The position numbers and the translations under genes were made by a program. Positions 25,274 to 33,327 of a stretch of DNA of 64,000 nucleotides are shown in pieces; position 1 is the stretch's first letter, and each line of letters opens with the position of its first letter. The notes beneath the pieces were generated by a model. The model was not told where the DNA came from, searched no databases, and saw only the letters and a list, made by a program, of their open reading frames with translations. This DNA comes from Rhodococcus_G sp042879035 (GTDB lineage: Bacteria; Actinomycetota; Actinomycetes; Mycobacteriales; Mycobacteriaceae), in the NCBI RefSeq assembly GCF_042879035.1, contig NZ_JBIAOU010000024.1:1-64000 (forward strand), read 5' to 3'.

Positions 25274-26695
25274 TCAGCCGACGTATGCGTTGAATCGTCC
25301 GGTGACGGTGGACAGTTCGCCACCGAGCCGGTACTTCGCCGCTCGGTGGTCCTCCGGCAGCCTGTCGCCCTGGCCGAACAGCTTGTGGCGCAACGTTCCG
25401 TCCCGGTATCCGGTCGGGTAGGCACCGCGTGCCTGCAACGCGGGCACGACGTGGGTGACGACGTCCTCGAAGGATCCGGGCGTGACGGCGTACGCGAGGT
25501 TGAAACCGTCCACGTCGGTCTCGTCCACCCATTCCTGCAGGGCGCTCGCGACGGTCTCCCCGGAGCCGACGAACCGCGGGCCGAGGCCACCGATGCCCGC
25601 CCACTCGGCGATGTCGCGGACCTTCCACTCCCGGCCGTCGTCGTCGGCCTCCTGGAAGGCCGCGACCGCGGACTGGATGGCGTTGGACTCGACGTTGCCG
25701 ATCGGCTCGTCCAGGTCGTAGCGGGACAGGTCGATGCCCATCCATCCCGACGTGAAGACCAGTGCCCCTTCGACACTCGCGTACCGCTTGTACTCCTCGT
25801 GCTTCGCGGCGGCGGCCTCGTCGGTGGCGTCGGTGATGATCGTCGACAGCGCGTAGATGCGCGCCGAGTACGGGTCGCGGCCCGCGTCGACGAGGGACTG
25901 CCGGATCCGCGCGACGGTGTCCTTCAGGACCCGCTTGGAGGGTCCGCCGATGAAGATCGCCTCCGCGTTCTCCGCTGCGAACCGCACGCCCCGCGGCGAC
26001 GCCCCGGCCTGGTAGATCACCGGCGACCGCTGCGGAGACGGCTCCGACAGGTGGATCCCGGGAACGGTGAAATGTTTTCCGCGGTGCCCGATGTGGTGCA
26101 CCTTCTCCGGGTCGACGTACACCCCGGCCTCGGCGTCGCGGACGACCGCGTCCTCCTCCCACGAGCCCTCCCACAGCTTGTAGAGCACCTCGAGGTACTC
26201 GTCGGCGTGGTCGTAGCGGTCGTCGTGGCCGAGCTGGTCGTCGGCACCGAAATTCCGTGCCGCCGAGGGCAGGTACCCGGTGACGACGTTCCAGCCGATG
26301 CGGCCGCGGGTGAGGTGGTCGAGCGTCGAGAGCCGGCGGGCAAACGGGTAGGGATGTTCGAATCCGGTGCCGGTGGTGATGCCGAATCCGAGGTGCTCGG
26401 TGGCAGCGGCCATCGCGGAGACCAGCAGCAGGGGGTCCGCGACCGGGATCTGGGCCCCCTGCCGCAGCGCGGCCTCGTCGGTGCCGCCGTACACGTCGTA
26501 GGTGCCGAGGACGTCGGCGATGAACAGACCGTCGAACAGGCCCCGCTCGAGCAGCTGGGCCAGCTCGGTCCAGTACCGCAGGTCGGTGTAGCGGTGCGAC
26601 TGGTCCTGCGGGTGGCGCCACAGTCCCGGCGACTGGTGCGCAACGCAGTTCATGTCGAACGCGTTGAAGCGGATCTGCCGCACAACCTCGCTCAC
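25274..26695 (-). CDS. DszA/NtaA/SnaA-family FMN-dependent monooxygenase
   Basis: A 473-residue luciferase-like monooxygenase. Family marks: LFIADVLG near 50, ATEHLGFGITTGTGFEHPYP (about 95-114), LDHLTRGRIGWNVVTGYL, ARNFG, HDDRYDHADEYLEVLYKLWEGSW, VIYQAGASPRGVRFAA, and the late PGSFEDVVTHVVPALQ. These enzymes use FMNH2 and O2 to cleave C-S (DszA, on sulfones) or C-N bonds. Its GTG start overlaps the stop of the DszC-like gene (GTGA). The neighbours make a sulfone substrate more likely than an aminopolycarboxylate. Confidence 0.87.
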   Translation of the reverse strand: MSEVVRQIRFNAFDMNCVAHQSPGLWRHPQDQSHRYTDLRYWTELAQLLERGLFDGLFIADVLGTYDVYGGTDEAALRQGAQIPVADPLLLVSAMAAATEHLGFGITTGTGFEHPYPFARRLSTLDHLTRGRIGWNVVTGYLPSAARNFGADDQLGHDDRYDHADEYLEVLYKLWEGSWEEDAVVRDAEAGVYVDPEKVHHIGHRGKHFTVPGIHLSEPSPQRSPVIYQAGASPRGVRFAAENAEAIFIGGPSKRVLKDTVARIRQSLVDAGRDPYSARIYALSTIITDATDEAAAAKHEEYKRYASVEGALVFTSGWMGIDLSRYDLDEPIGNVESNAIQSAVAAFQEADDDGREWKVRDIAEWAGIGGLGPRFVGSGETVASALQEWVDETDVDGFNLAYAVTPGSFEDVVTHVVPALQARGAYPTGYRDGTLRHKLFGQGDRLPEDHRAAKYRLGGELSTVTGRFNAYVG

Positions 26696-27918
26696 GCCTG
26701 CACTCCCGGCCGGCGTCCGGCGTTCCAGGCGTACGGCAGCGCGTCCCCGTTGAGCAGGTGCGCGCCAACCGCCTGCTGCTTGTAGATCAGCGGGTTGTGC
26801 GCGGAGATGACACGGGCGTTGCGCCAGTGCCGGTCCAGTCCCAGGCCCGATGCGCTGATGGAGGCGCCTCCGACCTCGAACAGTTCGGACGTGGAGTCGA
26901 GCACCAGCCCGATGACCACGGACTGCGCCTTCGCGGCCGCGGCCTCGGCGCGGTCGAGCAGTTCCGGATCCTGGCCACCCGCGTCGAGGAGGGTGTCGAG
27001 CTCGTCCGCGACGGCGAGGACCGCGGCGCGGGCGCCGTACGCGGCGGACGCGAGCCGGCCGATCACCTGCTGCACCAGCGGATCGTGACGCGGCAGGTCG
27101 GCCGCGGCGTGGGTGAAGGTACGGGTACGGCCGCGCACCCAGTCGATGGTGTCCGACTCGGCGCGCGCGGCGATGCCTGCCAGTACCGCGAGCTGCACCA
27201 GCTGGAGGTACGACGTCGCGTACGTGCGCCCGGGTTCGCCGTATCCGGGACCGAGGATCCGGTCCTCCGGAACGACGACGTCGGTGAACGTGGTGGTGCC
27301 GGACGCCGTCAGCCGCTGACCGAAGCCGTCCCAGTCGTCGGACTGCGTGACGCCGTCCTGGTTTCCGTCGACGAGGACGGAGATCCGCTCGCCGTCGCGG
27401 TCGGCGGCGACGAGGATGTGGTCCGCGTACAGGCTGCCGGTGCTGTAGTACTTGACTCCGTTGAGGATCCAGTCGTCCCCGCGCCGGGTCAGGGCGGTGC
27501 GGTACCGGTCGGCGGATCCGACGCCCGGCTCGGTGATCGCGTTGCCGACCAGGGTGCCGGTGGCGGCGGCCTCGAGCCAGCGACGGGCGCGGTCGTCGCC
27601 GGCCAGGCGCTGATCCTCGACGAAGCTCCAGTGCACCCGAAGCGCCTGCGGCAGATTCGATTCCGCGGCGGCCAGGTCGATCAGGAGGTCGAACAGCTGC
27701 CGGACGGTGGCGCCGAAGCCGCCGTTGCCGACCGGCACCCGCAGCGCACCGAAGCGCGCGTCCCGGAGCCACCCGGATTCGTCGAAGGGCAACCGGCGGT
27801 CCCGCTCCCGCTCCACCGCACCCTCCGCGATGCGCGCGAAGATGGGTTCGAACTGCTCGCGAAGTTCGCTGGTCGTCGTCCCTTCGCTCACTGCGCTGTC
27901 GATCGTTGCACTGCTCAC
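26692..27918 (-). CDS. DszC/SfnB-type flavin monooxygenase (acyl-CoA dehydrogenase fold), copy 2
   Basis: 408 residues with the acyl-CoA dehydrogenase fold but the DszC/SfnB subfamily pattern: PQALRVHWSFVED, GNAITEPGVGS, LNGVKYYSTGSLYAD, VTQSDDWDGFGQRLTASGT, GLDRHWRNARVISAHNP. The catalytic glutamate of true acyl-CoA dehydrogenases is not evident. Such proteins use FMNH2 and O2 for S-oxidation. GTG 27918 with AGGAG upstream. It overlaps the DszA-like gene and is separated from copy 1 by a 127-bp gap with a hairpin. The two copies are clearly diverged, so they probably act on different substrates or steps. Confidence 0.85.
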   Translation of the reverse strand: MSSATIDSAVSEGTTTSELREQFEPIFARIAEGAVERERDRRLPFDESGWLRDARFGALRVPVGNGGFGATVRQLFDLLIDLAAAESNLPQALRVHWSFVEDQRLAGDDRARRWLEAAATGTLVGNAITEPGVGSADRYRTALTRRGDDWILNGVKYYSTGSLYADHILVAADRDGERISVLVDGNQDGVTQSDDWDGFGQRLTASGTTTFTDVVVPEDRILGPGYGEPGRTYATSYLQLVQLAVLAGIAARAESDTIDWVRGRTRTFTHAAADLPRHDPLVQQVIGRLASAAYGARAAVLAVADELDTLLDAGGQDPELLDRAEAAAAKAQSVVIGLVLDSTSELFEVGGASISASGLGLDRHWRNARVISAHNPLIYKQQAVGAHLLNGDALPYAWNAGRRPGVQA

Positions 27919-28007
27919 GTACCTGCTCCTTCGTCACCGGGGATGGATTCCACGATGCCGGGCGGGGCGGAGGAAGGCACCAATTACGATCGCCGAGAAC
28001 GGAACCG

Positions 28008-28039
28008 GTGACGAGAGCGCCGTACCGCGCTCTCGTCAC
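28008..28039. terminator. Hairpin between the two DszC-like genes
   Basis: GTGACGAGAGCGC (28008-28020) pairs perfectly with 28027-28039 around CGTACC. It follows the stop of the upstream DszC-like gene (28046 on the minus strand), so it may terminate or attenuate the ssuD-dszC transcript and divide the cluster into two units. Confidence 0.65.
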
Positions 28040-28045
28040 GGAACC

Positions 28046-29260
28046 TCAGAGCACGCCGTGTCGGGGCGGGTGGGTGCCGCTGAGGGTCCATCGGCCGATG
28101 TGCTGCAGCTTCCAGCGCGTCGCGTCGTGCAGGGTGTGGGTGCGTGCATCGCGCCAGTACCGGGACAGGTTCGCGGCTCCCGACGCGCTGCGGGTGCCGC
28201 CGAGTTCGAACAGCACGTTCGCGGCCTCGACCGCCGCGCGTGCCGCGGCGACCTTCGCGGTCGCGACGTCGATCGACGCGGCCGCGGTCGATTCAGCGGT
28301 CGGGTCGGCGCGGGCGGCGTCGACGGACCGCGCCGCGACGGACAGCAGTGCCTGCGCGGCCCGAACCGTCACCGTCGCCTCGCCGGCGACCTGCACCAGG
28401 AGCGGGTCGTCCACCGTCCGTTCGACATTCGCCTCGAAGTGGGGGCGCGCCTTGCCGGCCTGCACGACGCCCTCGCGCAGCGCCCCGGTCGCGATGCCGA
28501 CGTCGATCGCGGCGTGCACGAGCTGCGCCTGGGCACCGTAGGTGGTGGGCCCGGCAAAGATGGCCGAGTACGGCACCACCGACGACGCGGGCACGGCGAC
28601 GTGTTCGAGGGTGACGGTGCCACTGGCGGTGGTGCGTTGCCCCATCCCGTCCCAGTCGTCGACGACGGTGACGCCGTCGGCGTCGCGGGGAACGAATGCG
28701 ATCGCCTTCCCGGTGGTGGCGTCGGGTTCCCCGGGTCCTTCGAAGAGGCTGGCACGCACCAGGATCCAGTCGGCGAACAGGGCTCCGGTGCTGTAGAACT
28801 TGCGGCCGGTGAGCCGGTAGTCGGCGCCCTCGCGGGTCAGCACGGTGGTGTCGACGTTGATCGGGTGCGGGCCGCGTTCGCTCTGCGCGTTCGCCAGCAG
28901 CATCCCGTCGAGCACCTTGTCGTAGAAGAACCGCTGCTGGCCGGGATCGGCCTGCGTCCTCAGCGCCTCGAGAAAGGTGAAGTGGGACTGAGGGATCTGG
29001 CCGATGCTCGGGTCCGCCTCCGCGAGCAGCCGGAAGATCTCCGCGACCGTCTCGAACGGGACGTCGGCGCCGCCGTACTCGGCAGGCACCGTCACCGCCA
29101 GCAACCCGGACGCGGCGAGCTGCCGGACCTGCTCGTGCGGCAACCCGCGTTCGGCGTCCCGCCGGCCGGCGTCGACCGCGAACCCTGCCGCGAGTTCGGC
29201 GGCGACGCGCAGCGCGTCCTCGGCGGTCGCGATCCGGGTCGCGACCGGGACGGCGGTCAC
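28046..29260 (-). CDS. DszC/SfnB-type flavin monooxygenase (acyl-CoA dehydrogenase fold), copy 1
   Basis: 404 residues. It is closer to DszC itself than copy 2: GLLAVTVPAEYGGADVPFET, GQIPQSHFTFLEALR, LTGRKFYSTGALFADWILVRA, VTVVDDWDGMGQRTTASGT, and the end SRYWRDARTHTLHDATRWKLQHIG, which is the DszC C-terminal signature. Probably an FMNH2-dependent S-monooxygenase making sulfoxides or sulfones. GTG 29260 overlaps the stop of the SsuD-like gene (GTGA), so the two are co-translated, which links sulfone formation to sulfonate cleavage. Confidence 0.86.
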   Translation of the reverse strand: MTAVPVATRIATAEDALRVAAELAAGFAVDAGRRDAERGLPHEQVRQLAASGLLAVTVPAEYGGADVPFETVAEIFRLLAEADPSIGQIPQSHFTFLEALRTQADPGQQRFFYDKVLDGMLLANAQSERGPHPINVDTTVLTREGADYRLTGRKFYSTGALFADWILVRASLFEGPGEPDATTGKAIAFVPRDADGVTVVDDWDGMGQRTTASGTVTLEHVAVPASSVVPYSAIFAGPTTYGAQAQLVHAAIDVGIATGALREGVVQAGKARPHFEANVERTVDDPLLVQVAGEATVTVRAAQALLSVAARSVDAARADPTAESTAAASIDVATAKVAAARAAVEAANVLFELGGTRSASGAANLSRYWRDARTHTLHDATRWKLQHIGRWTLSGTHPPRHGVL

Positions 29261-30429
29261 CGTGCGCCCGCGGCCAGGAACGGCACGTTGCCGGTTCCGG
29301 CCACGTCGACACCCCCGGCGAACAGGCCCCGCTTGCTCAGGATCGGCAGCACGCCCTCGCCGAACCAGTACAGCTCCTCGAGGTGCGGGTAGCCGGAGAG
29401 GACGAATTCGTCGATGCCGAGCGCCGCGTACTCGGCGATCCGGTCGGCGACCTCGGTGTGGCTGCCGACGAGGGCGGTGCCGGCTCCGCCGCGCACCAGC
29501 CCGACACCGGTCCACAGGTTGGGTGCGACCTCGAGGTTGCGGGCGTCGCGCCAGTCGCCGCTGTTCCGGTTGCCCTCGTGCAGGGCGAGCATGCGCTTCT
29601 GGCCCTCCGACTCGCTGCGGGCGAGTCCCGCCTGAGCGGACGCGACGGTCTCGGGACCGAGCGCGGCGACGAGCTTGTCGGCCTGCGCCCACGCCTCCTC
29701 GGAGGTGTCGCGGGTGATGACGTGCAGCCGGATACCGAACCGGACGGTGCGGCCGCGGGCGGCGGCGAGGTCGCGGATCCAGGCGATCTTCTCCGCGACG
29801 GCGGCCGGGGGCTCGCCCCAGGTGAGGTACACGTCGGAGTGCTCGGCCGCGACCGGGCCCGCCGCGGCGGACGACCCGCCGAAGTACAGCGGCGGCACCG
29901 GGTTGGGCAGCGTCGCCAGCGCCGCGTCCTCGACGTGGATGTGCGTCCCGTTGTGGGTGACGGTCTCGCCGGCCCACAGTCGGCGGACGATGGACAGGAA
30001 CTCGTCGGCGCGCGCGTACCGGTCGTCCTTGCCGAGGTGGTCGCCGTAGGCCCGCTGCTCGTGCGCCTCGCCGCCGGTGACGACGTTGAGAAGGATCCGG
30101 CCGGGCGCGTGCAGGGAGAACGTCGCCGCCATCTGCGCGGCCAGGGTGGGACTGATCAGTCCCGGCCGGAATGCGACGAGGAACGCGAGCCGCTCGGACT
30201 CACGCGCGACCATGGCGGTGGTCAGGAACGCGTCCTCGCACCAGGCCCCGGTCGGGGTGAGCGCGCCGGTGAACCCGAACTCCTCCGCGGCTCGCGCGAT
30301 CGACGACAGGTAACCGATGCCGGCTCTGCGGTCTCCACCCGCCGCGCCGGCGGGAGTGCCGTGGCCCCCGCCGACGATGAGGCGGCTGTCGCCGTAGGTG
30401 GGCAGGAACCAGTGGAACGCAAGTGACAT
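29257..30429 (-). CDS. ssuD: Alkanesulfonate monooxygenase SsuD-like
   Basis: A 390-residue FMNH2-dependent luciferase-like monooxygenase. SsuD features: LAFHWFLPTYGDSR at the start, RAAEEFGFTGALTPTGAWCEDAF, LAFLVAFRPGLISPTLAAQMAAT, RILLNVVTGGEAHEQRAYGD, LYFGGSSAAAGPVAAEH, RFGIRLHVITRDTSEEAW and a C-terminal FVLSGYPHLEELYWFGEGVLP. It desulfonates alkanesulfonates to aldehyde and sulfite. The ssuABC transporter and ssuE flavin reductase are not present here. The start codon at 30429 has the same upstream palindrome at the same spacing as sfnG. First gene of a five-gene flavoenzyme run. Confidence 0.88.
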   Translation of the reverse strand: MSLAFHWFLPTYGDSRLIVGGGHGTPAGAAGGDRRAGIGYLSSIARAAEEFGFTGALTPTGAWCEDAFLTTAMVARESERLAFLVAFRPGLISPTLAAQMAATFSLHAPGRILLNVVTGGEAHEQRAYGDHLGKDDRYARADEFLSIVRRLWAGETVTHNGTHIHVEDAALATLPNPVPPLYFGGSSAAAGPVAAEHSDVYLTWGEPPAAVAEKIAWIRDLAAARGRTVRFGIRLHVITRDTSEEAWAQADKLVAALGPETVASAQAGLARSESEGQKRMLALHEGNRNSGDWRDARNLEVAPNLWTGVGLVRGGAGTALVGSHTEVADRIAEYAALGIDEFVLSGYPHLEELYWFGEGVLPILSKRGLFAGGVDVAGTGNVPFLAAGAR

Positions 30430-30467
30430 GTCCCCGCACGTTAGGGCCCGAGGCGAGGCGACCCGAG

Positions 30468-30492
30468 GGTTGTGCTCACCGTGATCGAAACC
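30468..30492 (-). promoter_or_regulatory. Palindrome upstream of ssuD, shared with sfnG promoter
   Basis: GGTTGTGCTC-ACCGT-GATCGAAACC lies 38 nt upstream of the SsuD-like start. Over the 25-bp element it matches the sfnG site at 11194-11218 except at five positions, and its distance to the start codon is identical. Confidence 0.65.
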
Positions 30493-30546
30493 CTGGCCTG
30501 CCTCCGCACCGTCTGTCCGACGCCGCGACCTGCGCTTCCCCACCCC

Positions 30547-30599
30547 CGGCTGAAGGTGGCATTCGTTCGCACCAACGAGCCGAAGGCCACCTTCAGCCG
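30547..30599. terminator. Large nested hairpin downstream of pepN
   Basis: CGGCTGAAGGTGGC (30547-30560) pairs perfectly with 30586-30599. A smaller stem (TCGTT/AACGA) sits in the loop, and CCCCACCC/GGGTGGGG extends the outer stem imperfectly. It lies between the pepN stop (minus strand) and the ssuD promoter and probably ends pepN transcription. Confidence 0.65.
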
Positions 30600-30650
30600 A
30601 AGCGGGTGGGGTCGGGTGGGGTGGGCGGGTGTCAGCGGGTGGGGCGGGTG

Positions 30651-33140
30651 TCACCAGCGACGTGCCCGCACCCGCAGGTCGCGGGCGAGGTGATCGCGCT
30701 GCTCGACGACGAGCCGGCGCAGGGCACCGGGTGCGTCGGTGTTCGCGTCGAGCCAGGCGTCGACCTTCTCGAGCGAGTTCGCGGCGGGGAAGAGTCCGAC
30801 GACGATCCGCTTGGCGATCTCGATGCTCCGCTGCTCCCAGATGCCGTCGATGGCGGCGAAGTAGCGGGCGTCGTATTCGGCGATCAGGTCACGCCGGTCG
30901 CCGGCGCGGAAGCCGCCGATGGTGGCGTCGAGATGGTCGTTGGTCAGCGTCGCGTCGGTCAGTGCCGCGGTCCACGCGGCGGCCTTGACGTCGCCCTCCG
31001 GTCGAGCGGCCAGCGCACGCCGCAGCGCGGTGCGCCCGGACGCGGTGTCGTCGCGGGCCAGTTCGGTCTCCAGGTTCGTTTCGTCGGCGTGACCGGTGGC
31101 GGACAGCGCGGTCCAGAAGGCCCACCGCAGGTCCGGGTCGAGCCGGAGTCGCTCGGGTGCGGACGCGGCGCTGTCGAGCATGTCCCGTATCTCGGTGGCC
31201 CGGCGGTCGTCGACGGTCGCCGCGGCCGCCGTCGCGCGGGCGAACGCCAGCTGGGTCCCCGAACCCGGTTCCGCGTCCCACAGTGCCGCCCAGCAGGATT
31301 CGAGCCACTCCCCCCGCCACCGGTCCCGGTCCGCGGACTTCAGGTAGTGCCCGATCGCGAACGCGGCGTTCGTCAGGGCGGACGCGAGCAGAGCGGTGTT
31401 CGTCTCGGCCGGTGCGAAACGCCGGGCCATCCCGAGGTACCGGTTCGGGTCGAGTTCGCCGTCGCGCGTCGCGTTCCACAGGGCCGACCAGATCAGTCCC
31501 CGGGCCAACGGGTCGGTCACCCGATCCAGCGAGGCCTCGACCGTGCGGACGGAGAGTCCACCGAGCCGGACCTTCGCGTACGTCTGATCGCCGTCGTTGA
31601 GCAGCACCAGCGGCGTCTCGGTCAGCTCGACCGGCGTCCGGGGACCCGCGATGTCGACGGTCAGCCGCCGAGTGAGCACCAGCGAACCGGAGTCGTCGAA
31701 GTCGTAGAGCCCGACCCCGAGAGTGTGCGGCCGCGGATCGGTCTGCACGATCTCGTACCGCTTGCCGCGCCGCTCGAGCGTCAGTGTCGACATCCCGGTG
31801 GTCTGCAGCCACGCCCGCGCCCAGGCCTCGAGGTCGCGACCCGACGCCGCCGACAGTTCGGTCAGCAGGTCCGCGAGAGTGGTGTTGCCGTAGGCGTGTT
31901 CCCGGAAGTAGCGGCGGGACGCGGCGAAGAAGGCGTCCCGCCCGACGTGCGCGACGAGTTGCTTGAGCACGCTGGCGCCCTTGGCGTAGGTGATGCCGTC
32001 GAAGTTGAGTTTCGCGGCCTCGAGGTCGACGATGTCGGCGACGATGGGGTGTGTCGTCGGCAGCTGGTCCTGCGAGTACGCCCACGCCTTACGGCGATTC
32101 GCGAACGCCACCCACGCATCGGTCCAGCGGGTGGCCTCGGCGCTGGCGAGCGCTCCCATGTAGTCGGCGAAGGACTCCTTGAGCCACAGGTCGTCCCACC
32201 ACTGCATGGTCACGAGGTCGCCGAACCACATGTGCGCCATCTCGTGCAGGATCGTGTTGGCGCGGCCCTCGTACTGGGCGTCGGTCGCGGCGCCGCGGAA
32301 CACGTAGGCCTCGGTGAACGTGACGCAGCCCGGGTTCTCCATCGCACCGAGGTTGTACTCGGGTACGAACACCTGGTCGTACTTCCCCCACGGATACGGG
32401 AAGTCGAAGTGCTCGGCGAAGAAGTCCAGGCCCTGACGCGTCACCTCGAAGAGGGTGTCGGCGTCGAGGTACTGCGCCAGCGAGGCCCGGCACAGCACTC
32501 CGAGCGGAACGGCGAGATCGTCTCGGCTCCAGGATGATTCGACGCGATGGTAGGGGCCGGCGACGATCGCCGTGATGTAGGTGGAGATCGGCAGCGTCGG
32601 GGAGAACTCGATGCGCCGGCCGCCACCGGACTCCTCGCGGGTGACGGCAGGGCGGTTGGAGAGCACCTCCCAGTCGGCCGGTGCCGTCACCGCGAACGTG
32701 AACGGCGCCTTCATGTTCGGCTGCTCGAAGCACGCGAACACGCGGCGGGCGTCGGCCGGCTCGTACTGCGTGTACAGGTAGGTCTGCCCGTCCACGGGGT
32801 CGAGGAAGCGGTGCAGCCCCTCCCCCGAGCGGCTGTAGGCGCCGGTCGCGGTGACCACGACGGTGTTGGAGGCAACGAGCCCGCGCAGCACGATCCGGGC
32901 GCCGTCGTACTCGACGTCGACCGGCGCACCGTTGACGGTCACCGATTCCACTCGGGGGCCGAGGAAGTCCAGCCAGGTGACGTCGGCGGTGGCGTCGAAC
33001 TCCACGGTCGTGGTGGTGCCGAACCCGGGCACGTCCGGGTCCGGGGCGGACGTCAGGTCGAGGTCGACCCGATAGGAGCGGACGGCGACCGCCGCGGCAC
33101 GCGCGGCGGTCTCGGCACGGGTCAGGTTCGCGGTGCTCAC
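30651..33140 (-). CDS. pepN: Aminopeptidase N (M1 zinc metallopeptidase)
   Basis: An 829-residue cytosolic aminopeptidase. The exopeptidase motif GAMEN and the zinc motif HEMAHMWFGD-x-ESFADY (H-E-x2-H-x18-E) are both present, in the middle of the first half, followed by the ERAP1-like C-terminal domain. It removes N-terminal residues from peptides. The length fits actinobacterial PepN (about 850). GTG 33140 is chosen, with AGGATCGACGAG before it; an upstream in-frame ATG at 33161 would add seven residues. Monocistronic; divergent from the FadD5-like gene. Confidence 0.95.
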   Translation of the reverse strand: MSTANLTRAETAARAAAVAVRSYRVDLDLTSAPDPDVPGFGTTTTVEFDATADVTWLDFLGPRVESVTVNGAPVDVEYDGARIVLRGLVASNTVVVTATGAYSRSGEGLHRFLDPVDGQTYLYTQYEPADARRVFACFEQPNMKAPFTFAVTAPADWEVLSNRPAVTREESGGGRRIEFSPTLPISTYITAIVAGPYHRVESSWSRDDLAVPLGVLCRASLAQYLDADTLFEVTRQGLDFFAEHFDFPYPWGKYDQVFVPEYNLGAMENPGCVTFTEAYVFRGAATDAQYEGRANTILHEMAHMWFGDLVTMQWWDDLWLKESFADYMGALASAEATRWTDAWVAFANRRKAWAYSQDQLPTTHPIVADIVDLEAAKLNFDGITYAKGASVLKQLVAHVGRDAFFAASRRYFREHAYGNTTLADLLTELSAASGRDLEAWARAWLQTTGMSTLTLERRGKRYEIVQTDPRPHTLGVGLYDFDDSGSLVLTRRLTVDIAGPRTPVELTETPLVLLNDGDQTYAKVRLGGLSVRTVEASLDRVTDPLARGLIWSALWNATRDGELDPNRYLGMARRFAPAETNTALLASALTNAAFAIGHYLKSADRDRWRGEWLESCWAALWDAEPGSGTQLAFARATAAAATVDDRRATEIRDMLDSAASAPERLRLDPDLRWAFWTALSATGHADETNLETELARDDTASGRTALRRALAARPEGDVKAAAWTAALTDATLTNDHLDATIGGFRAGDRRDLIAEYDARYFAAIDGIWEQRSIEIAKRIVVGLFPAANSLEKVDAWLDANTDAPGALRRLVVEQRDHLARDLRVRARRW

Positions 33141-33327
33141 CTCGTCGATCCTGCCAGGCACCCGCGCCCGATGCGCCGCTCGACGGCCCGAGGAAATGTC
33201 CTCTCGCGAGGACTACCCCCGGGTTGTGATCCAAGTTACATTGTGGGTTATCGAGTAACGAGCACTGTTATCTCCGCAGCGTGCGAGCCTGCGGCGGACA
33301 GACAGTGCCCAGGACGAAAGGCGCCGC

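Noticed and set aside
30423..32537. 704-codon ORF on the plus strand opposite pepN
   Set aside because: It is the antisense shadow of pepN in GC-rich DNA (Arg/Gly/Val/Asp-rich, no domain). The pepN frame has the GAMEN and HExxH motifs.
33221..33232. Half-site GGGTTGTGATCC resembling the sfnG/ssuD palindrome, upstream of the FadD5-like gene
   Set aside because: Only one arm is present; the second (GATCGAAACC) is missing, so it was not counted as a member.
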